This document shows positions 19,915-33,029 of a stretch of 64,000 bases of DNA, in pieces. This DNA is from Isoetes taiwanensis. Its lineage: Eukaryota > Streptophyta > Lycopodiopsida > Isoetales > Isoetaceae. Made by a program: the position numbers and the translations under genes. The stretch spans positions 62,001-126,000 of the forward strand of contig JAJEKV010000327.1 in the NCBI GenBank assembly GCA_021234155.1, given 5' to 3'. Below the pieces are notes generated by a model. It ran no database searches, was not told the DNA's origin, and saw only the letters and a program-made list of their open reading frames with translations. Within the stretch, counting starts at the first letter, position 1; each line of letters begins with the position of its first letter.

Positions 19915-22300
19915 TGCCTACACAGGTCTCTTAACTCAGCTTGTCATCAAGAAAAATATTGAGAGCACTTTGCTGACGACTTTTTCAAATATGACTGAAT
20001 ATTTGGAGAAAATGGAAGCTCAAAGATTGGAGCTTGTTGTTGCGGGAGGTAAGATGGAAGATCTGGATCTCATTCAATACATTTTGGTCAAATGGCATAT
20101 TCAACAAAACTTCTGATATAATAAACCAGAATAACATTTTAAAATTATATATCATGTTTAATTCTTCTTGATTCTTATAATTTTTATATTCTAATTATAT
20201 AACTTTATCTTTAAATTTAAAGAATACTTGTTATAAAGGCATAAAATTGCTTTCTATACTAATTTTCATGCGAATCTATTTAGAATTAGACATTTCAAGA
20301 ATATAAAATTTTAATTTTTAGTGATTTCTTAACAAATAAAATTTGTGAATCAGGATAATTTGTAAATGAAATATGATGGTTTGATAAGTGATTGACTTGA
20401 AACTATATGAGAGAATTTCACAATTTATAAACTTTTAGAACTTTAAAAATTCTTTAAAAAAGTGTTAGTTCAAAATTTTTTAAAAGATAGAAGTTTTGTT
20501 TTAAAGATAGAAGTTTATATTTTAATAGCAAATATTGAATAGTTTATTATTGATAAAATTAATTAAAAATAAGCTGTTCAATTTTTATAATTAAAACTTA
20601 AATGCAATCATTTGATTCATTTCATCTAAACTTACATTTTAGAAAAATAACATTTTAATCAGATAAAGTTTATTTTAGATAAAAAATTTAAATTTAAATA
20701 GATTAAAGTAATAGTTAGTCTAGAAAGTAGTTTTAAATTTTTATAACTGTTATACTTCTTATCTAAAGATAAACTAAAAATTTTATAAAAATCAACAAAA
20801 ATAAAATTAGAATTTTATCACGAAGAGTAATTGGTGCCCTTTAGCACAAGTTGCATGTGGGTCAATAACTTCCATCTTGGTAAAAGAAACTAGAACTAAA
20901 TTTAAAAATTACAAGTTTGCTTTGAAATACTTCATAATCAGAGTATTTTACAAACTCAATCTTAGATGTACAACAAATGCTTAAAAAACGATCGAGATGA
21001 TGAAGGGCACTAATAAGAGTAAAATTGTCATAGTGAACAAAAGGCCTCCAAGAGACCTTTCTTTCCCCGGTAAGTCAGAAAAAACTCCTCACATCCCCCT
21101 GACAAGATGGCCTCAAAATTTTAAGGTTAAAAGTTAAAATATAAAATTAAAAAAAAAAAAAAAAGAAAAATTGCTTACCTAGACTCTAAATCAAGAAGTT
21201 TAATCTCCATTCTACAAAAATGATACATTCTTGTATTTATAAGAATGTCCAAAAAGTAGATGATAGAGGAGATATACCATACAAAGAATATCACTCTTCT
21301 CAAGATCACAACCTTTCTCGCTAGAACTAGCATGCCTGAGATTGAAGCTCTAAGATTGGACCTTGTTGCTGCGGGAGGTAAGATGGAAGATCTAGATCTC
21401 ATTCAATACATTTTGGTCAAATGGCGTATTCAACAAAACTTGGACTTATTCAGATATAATAAACAGGAATAACATTTTCAAATTATATGTCATGTTTAAT
21501 TCTTCTTGATTCTTATAATTTTTATATGTTCTAATTATAAAACTTTGTCTTTAAATTTAAAGAATACTTGTTATAAAGGTATAAAATTGCTTTCTATACT
21601 GTTTTTCATGTGATTTAGAATTAGACATTTCAAGAATATAAAATTTTAATTTTAACAGATTTAAAATTTGTGAATAAGGATAATTTGTAAATGAAATATG
21701 ATGGTTTGCTAAGTGATTAACTTGAAATTATATGACAGAATTTCACAATTTACAAACTCTTAGAACTTTAAAAATTCTAAAAAAAGTGTTAGTTCAAAAT
21801 TCTTTGAAAGATAGAAGTTTTGTTTTAAAAATAGAAGTTTATGTTTTAATAGCAAATATTGAATAGTTTATTATTTATAAAATTAATTAAAAATAAGTTG
21901 TTCAATTTTTATAATTAAAACTTAAATGCAATCATTTGATTCATTTCATCTAAACTTACATTTTAGAAAAATAACATGTTAATCATATAAAGTTCATTTT
22001 AGATGAAAATTTTAAATTTAAATAGATTAAAGTAATAATTAGTCTAGAAAGTAGTTTTAAATTTTTATAACTGAAATTTTTAAATTTTTAAAAACTTTGA
22101 TAGAATTTAAGGAACAAGAAGAAGGAAGAATAGAATAGAATAGAATAGAATAGTTTTTTTAACGTCCACGGAGACCAATAGGTCATGGGACCCATACAAA
22201 TGGGCTAGTACAATCATTACTACTAGGATTAAAAAACCCCTGCCTCGAAAGGTTTTCAAGGGAAAAACCCAAACTCTACATTGTTGGAATAACATTGTTA
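19915..22300 (+). mobile_element. Non-autonomous copia-type family: two internal units in tandem
   Basis: Unit 1 holds the gag 3' part (19915-20118, TGLLTQLVIKKNIEST and GKMEDLDLIQYILVKW), an AT-rich tract of about 700 bp (20119-20815), then the 3' internal region (20820-21335). At 21336 the sequence jumps back into gag (LDLVAAGGKMEDLDLIQYIL) and a second AT-rich tract (21473-22090), followed by the purine-rich end and the first bases of an LTR (TGTTGGAATAACATTG at 22281-22296). The LTR between the units is missing. No protease, integrase or RT is seen, so the family must be mobilised in trans. Copia type is inferred from the short TGTTGG..CCAACA LTR and iMet-type PBS of its other copies. Confidence 0.75.
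22126..22268 (+). repeat. Dispersed repeat S, copy 1
   Basis: Starts with a GAATA pentanucleotide run, then TTTTTTTAACGTCCACGGAGACC, GGTCATGGGACCCATAC, GGGCTAGTACAATC and ends with a hairpin around GGTTTTCAAGGGAAAAACC. Nearly identical to 23071-23206. It is inserted in the purine-rich 3' end of the copia-type unit. A more distant relative is at about 61530-61620. Confidence 0.75.
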
Positions 22301-22319
22301 ATATTGTCAGATTATATGT

Positions 22320-23840
22320 AATTTTATTTTTGTTGATTTTTATAAAATTTTCAGTTTATCTTTATATAAGAAGTATGACAGATATAAAAATTTAAAACTA
22401 CTTTCTAGACTAACTATTACTTTAATCTATTTAAATTTAAATTTTTTATCTAAAATAAACTTTATCTGATTAAAATGTTATTTTTCTAAAATGTAAGTTT
22501 AGATGAAATGAATCAAATGATTGCATTTAAGTTTTAATTATAAAAATTGAACAACTTATTTTTAATTAATTTTATCAATAATAAACTATTCAATAATTAC
22601 TATTAAAATATAAACTTCTATCTTTAAAACAAAACTTCTATCTTTTAAAGAATTTTGAACTAACAGTTTTTTAAAGAATTTTCAAAGTTCTAAGAGTTTG
22701 TAAATTGTGAAATTCTCTCATATAGTTTCAAGTCAATCACTAATCAAACCATCATATTTCATTTACAAATTATCCTGATTCACAAATTTTAAATTTGTTA
22801 AGAAATCACTAAAAATTAACATTTTATATTCTTGAAATGTTTAATTCTAAATAGATTCGCATGAAAATTAGTATAGAAAGCAATTTTATGCCTTTATAAC
22901 AAGTATTCTTTAAATTTAAAGATAAAGTTATATAATTAGAACATATAAAAATTATAAGAATCAAGAAGAATTAAACATGACATATAATTTTAAAATGTTA
23001 TTCCCGATTATTATATCTGAATAAGTCCAAGTTTTGTTGAATATGCCATTTGACCAAAATGTATTGAATGAATAGAATAGAATAGAATAGTTTTTTTAAC
23101 GTCCACGGAGACCAATAGGTCATGGGACCCATACAATGGGCTAGTACAATCATTACTACTAGGATTAAAAACCCCACCGAAGGTTTTCAAGGGAAAACCT
23201 TTGGCAAAAGAATGATGATACTAGACAAGCTTAGATAATGACTACTGAGGGCTCAGTAATTGCAGACGTTTATCTAGAACCTCAAGTATATAAAATGCCA
23301 AGTCATGCACAGATGGTGCGCTGAGAAGTTGTGGAAGCGTAGAATGGAATGCTAAGATCCAGATCTTCCATCTTACCTCCCGCAGCAACAAGCTCCAATC
23401 TTAGAGCTTCCATTTTCTTCAAATATTCAGTCATATTTGAAAAAGTCGTCAGCAAAGTGCTCTCAATCTTTTTCTTGATGACAAGCTGAGTTAAGAGACC
23501 TGTGTAGGCATAAGAGTTCCCCAACTCTTTCCATGCTTCTATGAAACTAGATAACGAAATCCGAGCGATCTTTATAGAAGGGGATGCAAGGAGTTTAAGA
23601 TAGGTAGAGCTTTTTTATTTAACTTTCGTGGACATGGCATCTTCTGCCTTATCCCAAGGAGGATAAAAAACGGCTCCAAGATTGTTGGTGATCATAAAAT
23701 TCTCAAAGAAGTCTGCCCAAACATGCCAATTGCTTGGTGTGAGTGTGGGATCTTTGGAAAACTTGAAAGGATCCATGAGATTCAAATTGGTATAGCTGAA
23801 TCTAGAAGAAAGGAACGGAAATATTCTTCAAACTCGCTTC
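22320..23840 (-). mobile_element. Copia-type unit, minus orientation (AT tract, gag and leader)
   Basis: The AT-rich tract is reverse-complementary to 20119-20815 over 22330-23052. Gag follows on the - strand from the ATG at 23776 (MDPFKF) down to about 23353, with LVIKKKIESTLLTTFSNMTE readable. The leader reaches 23840, where a 16-kb element is inserted; the leader, PBS and LTR resume at 44233-44671. Repeat S copy 2 interrupts gag. Confidence 0.8.
23071..23206 (+). repeat. Dispersed repeat S, copy 2
   Basis: Same landmarks as copy 1, including the GAATA run and the terminal hairpin, with differences only at a CG-containing spot (CCCCACCGAAGG against CCCCTGCCTCGAAAGG). It is followed by about 145 bp of unassigned DNA before gag sequence resumes at about 23352, so the insertion may be longer than the shared part. 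Confidence 0.75.
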
Positions 23841-25411
23841 TGTGACGGCCCCAGCTCATATACGATGCCCCGATCGTATACAAACTGGACATCATCCTCT
23901 AACCAAAGATTCGCCACGACATGAGGCCGTCCACCTAACATCGGGCCCTTGATGGTGGCCAAGAACCCGACGGGGAAGAATGGACGTGTCATTCATCCCG
24001 TCTCCCTCGGGATCGACCTAGCTGCGGAAGCGTAAACAAAACATGAGCACATGACATCAATCAACAATAACATACCCACCTCGAAGGGTGGTCCACCATA
24101 TCCGCGTAGCTGCAACAACATATCCCGACATCAACATAACATGGGAAATCCTACCCGTGCCTGGACTCATGGGGAAAGGCGACGACTTGGGGTCTCCGTG
24201 TAGCAATGCGCATGTAATTCATGGCAAATGGATTTGGCATGGCATAGGAACATGGTCGTTGGGTAGTCCACTCCATCCGCCCCTCACATTGCATACTTTG
24301 GATATAGGGTGAAAAGTATTGGAGCTTTGACGTAGCTGCCGGGTGAATAGCCGAGGGGGGGCTACTACTACCGGGTTGCATCTCCCCAGCCCCGATGAGG
24401 CGGGAGGAGATCACTCTCCTCCGAAGGTTCATGCTAATCCGCGGGCGAGCTAGAGAGCCACTTTGCTCAGATACGACTTGAACTCACCGGAAGATGACGA
24501 TCACCTCACGAGTGTCGAGCCCATACCCCGCCTCACGCGGTGCGGGGTGGTATTAGGCCTAGCTCACGCGGCGTTCCCGCCGTCGTTACGCCCGGCCAGG
24601 ATCAACCGTGATTAGACAAGCCCTCCCTTGTCGGCCGGCCTAGCTCGCCACCCACGGCCCCAAAGGGCGGTTTATGCATGTGCCGCATTAATTGGGAATT
24701 AATGGGCTAAAACTAGGATCATACAACTACTTGGGCTCGGGTCTCTACCCCCTTCCCAATACACAAGAGTGGCGCATAGAATGTCAAAACATCATCACAA
24801 TGTAACTGAAAATAATAGAATACATCTATTCTAATCTACCTAATCATACATGGTTAGGTTCCTTTGTTAGTGTCTATCATTCTTAGGGTCAGGGGGGGCG
24901 ATATAGCTAAGAATGGATGCTAAACCCTCTTGAAAGAGGCCTGATAACTTCGGATCTACCTATTGAATCAACCACCCACCCGCATCTTGGCTGGCTCCCA
25001 CTCCTCCAAAGCGCCCATGCTGCCGATCTCGAAGTCCGCTAATCTTGGATCGAAAGCCGCTTTGGGAGATCCGACTTCTATGCTCGATTCAGCGGAAATG
25101 CATCCTCTGCTGCTCCAACCCAGGGACTCGTGGGCTGAGAACCTAAAAGGGTTTCCTTTTAGGGTTTATGCCCCTTTATCCCCACGAATTTAGGGCTGAT
25201 CCCTTTTGGTCAATGGGTCATTGCCACGTGGCAAAAAGGGATTATATTCACATGTTGCTTTAACATGTGCAATATAATGGTTCACAAGGTCGTACCCTAG
25301 GGTACTACCTTTTACGGTCGTCGTGTACATGTCGTCTGAGTCGACATGTACTAGTGACGGTCGATTATAATATACGATTCATACCGCGTATGTTATCTTT
25401 GGAACGTCACA
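23841..25411 (-). repeat. LTR A (3' LTR of the 16-kb element)
   Basis: 1571 bp, TGTGACG to CGTCACA. AT-rich parts are identical to LTRs B and C over long stretches; the CG-rich first 900 bp differ by many short indels. It directly follows the copia leader bases ACTCGCTTC. Confidence 0.85.
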
Positions 25412-25424
25412 TTCTCCCCACCTT
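25412..25424 (-). other. Polypurine tract
   Basis: Minus strand reads AAGGTGGGGAGAA immediately before the LTR start TGTGACG, the expected position of a plus-strand primer. The same tract (one G shorter) abuts LTR B at 39911-39922. Confidence 0.7.
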
Positions 25425-28400
25425 GAATTGATGCTGTCCGCAGCAAGGAGTCTCCCCACCTTGGGCTCTTCCTGTCCTGCAACCACTTGATGCATACAAT
25501 TTATTACTATTATACTTATATTTTTATTAAGATTACCTTAAGGCAATATTTTTAAATCATTATTACGCCATTACATTATCAAATAACTTGTCAAATCGTA
25601 ACTTCTATTAAAACAAGGTACTTATTAGTTTCTGTTATCACAACATTTAATTTATCACAATTTAACACTTTCATATACAATTATTATTTAAGGTATTCTT
25701 CATTCCTTGCAACACATTCCAACAAAATTTGTGTTGCAAGTCTTCGCACCTTAAAATCCTGTATTAATTTTACAATATCTATAATTACACACTTACTATC
25801 TTAATTATTTATAATTACTCTAAGGTGATGTTTAAGACCTTACTGTACTATTTTATTATCCAATTAACTTATGACTTCATAACTTAATCCACGCAAGGTA
25901 ATTATTGCCCTTACTTAATACAATATTTAAGTTTATCAAAGTTTATCAATTTCATACAAAATTTACACTTCTAAGGTACTCTTCATCCCTTGCAACACAT
26001 TATAACAAAATTTGTGTTGCAAGTCTTCGTCTTCGACCTCCTAAGCCCTCCGGGGCTCTATTGGCCATGGTCGTCACTACGTTATAACCATTTTAATTAT
26101 TAATAAAATTTTGGTTATATGGTGACCACCCACCTATCTACATGGATGCATGGCTAATCTCCGGCGTAGGAAGAGGGTGAATCTTCCATTATGGCTGGTG
26201 GAGGCGGCGCCTATATGCCTATATGCGCTCATGCCTACACCCTAGTTGCCCGGTGGAGGATAGGTCCTTCCAGGTATATATATGAAGGCCGATTCACCCT
26301 ATCAAAGCATATATGGGGCTAGAGGTGCTTTTCCTATCAATGCATTCTGAATGACCTCCTTTCTCTCGAGGTCGTCTACCTCGGGAGTGGGAGCGTAGAC
26401 TTTCTAATCTACCTTCCACTCACCCAAGCGGAAACGCGGTCATGCCTACATTGACATTACACCACGCCCTAGAGATCACCGTAGTAATCTCATCATCGGT
26501 AGCAATGCATGCAACCCTTACCTCATAGGTTGCATGCGTAGATTATACTTAACTACACATGAAATTAATCTAAACACAAATCGACATGCCTGAGCCGATT
26601 TTTGCTGGCTCCCTTTAATGCATGCGATTAACATACTTACTCTAAGGTAATATTTATGAATTAACATTATCATAGTATCGGATACATTACTTCCGATAGT
26701 ACAATTATATTTACTCTAAGCTTTACAATATTTAATTACTTTTAGGTCGCGATTATTTAAACAGTAACCCTGATTTAGACCTATTGTTACATAGACAAGG
26801 TTTTAATTATCATACACAAGAATTAGATGTGCTTCTTATTCTCTTCCTTGGGTCCTGCATTACCCTTGGAAGTATATCCCTAAGATGAACTCTGAATTCT
26901 ATTTTCTATTTATATTTATAAGGACCCGAGGTTATATAGCTATCCTTGGAAGGAATTGCTACCTCACATGCTACCTCACATTACCGTTGTTATTTAACTT
27001 ATTTCCGTATGATACATATACGTACAACAATTTCTATGCAGTTATTAGGATCTATATTTAACTTATCTATAAGACACATTAAAGCTTATAATACATGCGC
27101 ACACCTTACCTAAGGCTAGAACATCCCGCCCATTGAGTGGCATTGAGTAATTTGGAGATGACTTGGTCGTTGCATTGCTCCCATAGTTTTGCTCCACTTC
27201 ATTGGTGTAGTTAGCTACCACGCCGGGTCTCAAGACGTTGAAGGCCTCCCCGAGCCTAAGGTATCTATCTATTTTACGCTCTATTCGGCCCGCCATTGCG
27301 GAGTGAACTCTATTCTACGGGTCAATTCGATGCAAAATGCGTTCAATCTCGAGATTGAGCCTCCCACTTTCTTCAAAAAGAAAATGGTCCGCACCCCTTC
27401 AATGGCGTTGTACACAACGTCATATTTATTCTCTCCCCTTAAGAGGTTATACGCTTCTTATTTAGCGATTAATTTACTAGCCTTAGTCGACATATATAAC
27501 CATCTAAGATGGATATACATATTATGTTATCATTTATTTCAAATGGGTTACCTACTTAGTTAGAACGATTCTAAACCACAAGGTTTTGTCATCATGACAA
27601 TTCCTTTTGTCTCAAAAGACTATTTGATTACTATAATTCTTATTTTAGATGTACCTTTACATGTATTATTCTTTTTTATATTCTAGAGATCCCCTTTCTT
27701 AGTTATTTAGCTCTTGGAATATTCCTACCAATCAATTGATGTCATCGTAACAAGTTGGCGGACTTGTTAGATTACTTCTTTTCTTTCGGTTGGATTATTC
27801 TTTTGGAGGTACTAGATTTATACATGGTCAACAATTATCCTAGTAATGATTCCTTCTTAGCGAGGTGATCAATCTCACCAAGTGATTTCAATACGTTAGA
27901 TGTCTATTAACAATCGTGTATAATTTTAGTTACTCCTATGCATTTCCTTCCCAATCTTGATGCTTAGCTCAATATTGGGGCTGATCCTTTCAATGAGAAT
28001 ATCCGGAAATGCCTTCTAATCCCAATATGGATGTTATCATCACCCACTAGGCCCCCTGGCCTTAAATGCTTGAGCTTGCTAGAAGCTCATCCACTCGTTG
28101 CCTGCTTGAATTAGCAAGGTAACGTTCTTCCGAGTCGCTCGATACTTCAGTCTCCTTGGCGGTGGATCCTCTTGATGTAGAGGTTGACTTTGTTCGTTTA
28201 GAAGCCTCTCCTTCTTTGGTCTTTGATGGTGTAGTTGGTCACTTGAAATCTTCCATGCCGCTTTTCAAAAGCCCGAAGGTGGCGCCAGTTGAAAAAAAGA
28301 TCTTTCATCTTGAACTCTTTGTCTTGGCGGCTAAAGGGCGACTCTATATCCGATATTGTTTTTCGACTCCATCGATGTCTCATACATCGAGTCCTCTTGT

Positions 28401-29504
28401 CGTTATCGCGTTCAAGAGTGTTGAAGATGTTGATTGCTTCACCCCGCAATTTGCCCCGACATCTCTTCGTTTGATTTGTTACGCTATGGGAGGGAAGAAA
28501 TAACAAGGGAACTATACATGCAAAGCATATAGCTTACATAATTACAATTACTAATAGAGCTATTAAGTCCCCTTGTGCCTCCGTCGAAGTTGCACACCTA
28601 CTCCTTGGTAATGTCATCGGTGTTCCTCGGTGGCATGGTGTTGACGATCTATATCCTCCTATTTGTACGTCAGCTCGTACTCCGGGGTAACTTGTTGATA
28701 TACTTGGGCCCTCCGATGTTTGTCGGCTATGGCACAACACACTTTGCATCACATTCTAACTAAAGGTGTGCTGGTCGTTGATGCTTCGACATTTCTGTCT
28801 GCCTCCTGATTCTGTTCTCGGGCTGTAATTGTTTCACCCTTCATGATACTTGAAGCTATTTGGAGGCGTCTCTTGAGGCTGTGCGCGCTTCCTTTGGCTA
28901 TCACAAGGCCCCCAAAATTGAATCAGTATGATTTTTTTGAAATGATTTATTAGTGAAAACCAAATCTTAAAATCATTACCGGTATGTGGGCCAAAAAGTT
29001 TACAAACCATATCTGGTTATACATTATAGTTCATCACTACAATTCCACGACGTGATAAAAGATCGTTGTTTTTTGATATGGTAGTAGAACATGATAGTTA
29101 TAGTTAGTCTTCATAACAACTTAAAATATATGATGTGCATTATTGCTTAATATGTCTAGTTTAATAGAATGATTATTAATCCCATCTATCTTTCTTAGCA
29201 TATACACATGGTAATTTTAAGTGTTTATGTTACGATAAATGTAATTGGTTTAGGTTTGCTAGTATGAGTTTATAGTGATTAATTGTAACAACAATATATG
29301 ATAATTATAGTTGGTTTAGATTTGCTAGTATGACTTTTTTTGCATGATACCAAATGGTTAACCACTGCAATATTACCAAATAGTTCACCACTGTAATTTT
29401 ACAACCTAATTTTGAGCATATGATATTTAATAGTGTTGTATGGGAAGGTGAACATGTGGGAGTTGAACCCACAATTTTACCATATGTTTCACAATAAAAT
29501 TAGA

Positions 29505-32121
29505 TCAGATATAGTCATGTGATATGTTTCTAACGAGCCAGACACCTAAAAGGTCGGATGCTTCATAATGCAAATAGAGAGGATCTTCCAGGACTGGTGG
29601 CCGTGCCATTAGACGGAATGCTGAAATTCTCAAATTAGCCTGCATTCTAGAAGTGGAGCCTTTATTAACTTCATCTTTGTCTACCTTTGAGCTTGTTAAA
29701 TGTTTAGAACCATGGGTATGATGTTTCTTTGCCCGGCTTTTACTAGGGCCAACTGAACATGCATTCCTGGTAGATTGAGCAGAGTGATTGTCGTATTCTG
29801 CTGCGGAAGGCAATAAACGTGCCTCCCATCCACATAGGCCAATAACCTTTTGTGCCTGCAAATCAATAGGAATAACTTAATGTCATTTATAAATACACCA
29901 AGACAATAGAGTTTTAAGATAATAGCTAGATTAAAAAGTATTTCATAAACAGCATCTACAAGGATAAAGATGCAGACCTTGTAAAATGCACGATATGATA
30001 GAGGCATTGAACTTTCACAAGCAAATTCTTCTCCTGTTATCATGCGAGATGGATGTTGCGAAAGAAGGCGTTCAATCTGTGGACCCCTTGACAGCTTCAT
30101 CTGGTCAAACAACTGGCAAAAAAGCAATCTGCAGAAGGGCATCGCACCGATCATTATAAGCACCAATCAGAGCTGATGGTAGAGAGGATAGAAAGTATCC
30201 TATAGATTCTGAACGTGTATTTCCTCTCCATGGACAAAGTCTTTGATTGCCCCCGTGTCAAGCTTCTCCCTGAATGCTTCAGCAGCTATCAACTATACCA
30301 CAAGGGGTAAAAAGAAAATGAGTCTGTCTGACCAGCTAATTTTATTACACTTTTCAGCCAGATAATAGAATTAAGTGCCTTCTACAGCGAGACATATTAT
30401 TCACAAAGCTCATATTACAGACATGGAGAATCAAGATGGAATTTATTATGAGGAAAACGAACCCTCATTTTGTGACCAAGATTTTGACGTATCCTCGTCT
30501 AGCACAAGCTAGTGGACCAATAATCTGCCACAGGAAGAGTTTTAGACGCCAGGTTTTTTAGAAGCATAATCATTCCTAAAAGGAATGAGGAATTTAGAAG
30601 CCAGGTTGCTTAGAAGCATGAAAACAAAGGAGCATTACCTAGTGTAATATGCAAGAAAGCCACTTGGCCCTGATAACCCCAGCAATAACCCTGGAAAAAG
30701 ACAGGTTAGGATCATACAGAAGATGAATAAACTGTTGAAGACAATAAAAATAGCTTGCAGAGTCAAAACCTGCCTGCTCTAACAAATTGAAATAGATAAG
30801 TAGTAAGGAATACCCATGCAATCATGGAAGCATTGAAGCAAAGAAGCATTACCTAGTGTAATATGCAAGAAAGCCACTTCGCCCTGAACTCCAGCAATAA
30901 GCCTGGAAAAAGACAGGTTAGGATCATACAGAAAATGAATAAACTGTTGAAGACAATAAAAATATCTTCCAGAGTCAAAACTGGCCTGCACTAACAAATC
31001 GAAATAGATAAGTAGTAAGGAATAGCCATGCAATCATGCCTAAGAACATCAACTAGGATCTAACCTTGAAATCTAATGCAACCTAGCATGATGCCTCCAA
31101 TGCTTCCAGCTACAAAATGGTACTATCTTCTTAAAGCTCTAGGCACAGAAAATCAAGACTCCTTGGCATAAAATACATGATTCTGTAACTTTCTTGTTGT
31201 TTCTCCACTACACAAACTGAACACAATAAAGCAAAAGACAAAATGTTTCACAAGATTTTTCTTCCGGCTCTTTTTCTAGAAATATTAAACTGACAAAGAG
31301 AACATGGAGAACTTGCAGCAGTTCCAAAGGAACTAAAAAGAAATTCTAAAATATATGTATTTACAATGCCCTTGCCGAGCAACAGAATGCTTGTGCACCA
31401 TCTACCTTTCTCATAAAACCTTTCTTTGTCTATAAGTCTTTGTGCTTGCAACTTACAAAATGCATGGATCAGGAAGGCAAGTACTTGCTAGCATAATGCT
31501 GTGCAGTTATTGCATAAAAGGACGACACCTTTATCATATCTTCTGAAAAAAGCTTCTCTGAGCGCAACATTCCAGCATGATTAACAGCTTCTAGGACCTG
31601 CAAAAATCAACGAGAAAAATCAGTGTCTTTAAACCTCTAAATAATTTGGCAATGTTAATGGCATGAAAGTAACCTGTGTTTCCTCTAGCTCTTGTTTAGT
31701 TAATTGCATATCACTGGTCAGCTTTTAACAATGGCATTCAATCTTGCAACAACCTGACAAGTTTATATAACTATCTGACAAGTCTATATAACTCAGGTGA
31801 AGCTGAACCATTCATAACAAAATGCCCATCAACTTTGGGGAATAACTTGAACCATGATCTTGCAACTGAATCCGACACATTCTCCATCATTAGATGACTA
31901 ATAACTGACAACATATTTCTAGCTGATAGTATGGAAGTGGATTTAAGGAATTTGCTTGGCAGATCAGAGCAAGCAATCTCCACAGCTTCTGGCAGGCAGG
32001 CATCTAGGAGAAGGGCCTTTGACTCTTTGACTCTTCTTAGCCTATGGCAGGCATCTAGGAAAAGGGCCTTTGACTCTTTGACTCTTCTTAGCCTTTGTTT
32101 CTTTGTGGCTATGGCTGTCAT
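29505..32121 (-). pseudogene. Multi-exon gene fragment, family unrecognised
   Basis: Minus-strand coding-like blocks in order: 32065-31771 (LLLDACLPEAVEIACSDLPS, then VARSWFKLFPKVDGHFVMN); 31600-31470 after a GCAG acceptor (VLEAVNHAGMLRSEKLFSED, then FYAITAQHYASKYLP); a short exon LIAGVQGEVAFLHITLG at about 30900-30850 with GT donor; AAEAFREKLDTGAIKDFVHG near 30290-30240; LFDQMKLSRGPQIERLLSQH then ACESSMPLSYRAFYK (30110-29977, GT donor); and a last exon 29861-29505 with KVIGLCGWEARLLPSAAEYD and a Lys/Ser-rich middle. Introns have plant-like borders. A helical, ARM/HEAT-like nuclear protein is possible but I cannot name it. The first block carries an internal duplication (RRVKESKAL..LDAC twice). 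It sits just left of a CACTA terminus, so it may have been captured by that transposon. Confidence 0.5.
30631..31040. repeat. 213-bp tandem duplication including an exon
   Basis: 30631-30843 and 30844-31040 are about 93-95% alike by eye, both starting AGCATTACCTAGTG and running through GCCTGGAAAAAGACAGG, ACAATAAAAATA and AAATAGATAAGTAGTAAGG. The duplicated part includes the short exon read on the - strand as VAFLHITLG. Seen directly. Confidence 0.9.
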
Positions 32122-32670
32122 GCAGATTTATGTTTAATAAGAAAACAAAGATGTGATCCGTGTCCTAAGTTAGCATGCCTATCATCTATTAATAGCTGCA
32201 AAAGGTAGCATTTACAGAAATCCGAAGAAAGCATATAGAACCCAAAGATCGGCTTTAAAAAAAGCTCAGAGATAATTTAACCAGGAGATTACCATAAATA
32301 TCTAGCATGATTGGGCAAAGGATCCAATTTTTTTTAATGCTCCTGGAGTACAGAAATTTACAAACAGGGACCAGCATTTGCTGCAATGGCATGCAAACCT
32401 ATTCTGCAATGGCATGCAAACCTATTCTGCAATGGCCACAAATGCATGCTAACCTGTTGATCTTGGGCTCCACAGCAGCAATGACCAGCAGCTCGATCAC
32501 GAAGGTAGGCGCTCGATCGATCACGCAGCTGCGTCACGAAGGTAAAGGCGGCAAAGAAGAAACCCGCGAACCCTTAGTGAAATTTTTTTTGCTTAGCCCA
32601 AAAACCCTAACAATTTTTTCCACGGACGCTAACAATTTTTTAACACTTTTTTAGAAAAATTCTAATTTCC

Positions 32671-33016
32671 TGACGAAATTCCTGACGTTTTTCTTGACGA
32701 TAATGGTGACGTTATACATGACGGAAAAGCTGATGATAAAGTTGACGAATAAACTGACGGTATATTCTGACGATAACCTTTTTTTTGCTGACGGTTATCT
32801 TGACGAACAAAATCTGACGCATATTCTGACGCTATATTTGACGCATGTACTGATGTGTGCTTTGACGATTACGCTGACGATTATTCTGACGCGACATCGC
32901 CATATTAAGCGTCAGGCTATTTACCATCAGCATATTCGTCAGCTTAAACGTCATGCTAAGTTTTTTTAGATTTTCTGACGATTGTTCTGACGGGTAACCC
33001 TCATTCTCTTGTAGTG
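32671..33016. mobile_element. Terminus of a second CACTA transposon with 12-bp TGACG subterminal array
   Basis: The right end reads ATTCTCTTGTAGTG (33003-33016), the reverse complement of CACTACAAGAGAAT, which is also the left TIR of the CACTA element at 45242. Inside it lie 18 TGACG motifs on the + strand (plus two TGATG), mostly exactly 12 bp apart, and three inverted CGTCA plus one CATCA also mostly at 12 bp. CACTA elements are known to carry short subterminal repeats bound by their transposase accessory protein. The matching left end was not found, so the extent is unknown; it may reach past the gene fragments at 29.5-32.1 kb. Confidence 0.75.
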
Positions 33017-33029
33017 TGGTCGCTAAGTC

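Noticed and set aside
29031-29060. CACTACAA as a possible left end of the second CACTA element
   Set aside because: Bases after CACTACAA do not match the right TIR, no TGACG repeats follow, and the flanking trinucleotides (CAT, TGG) do not match.
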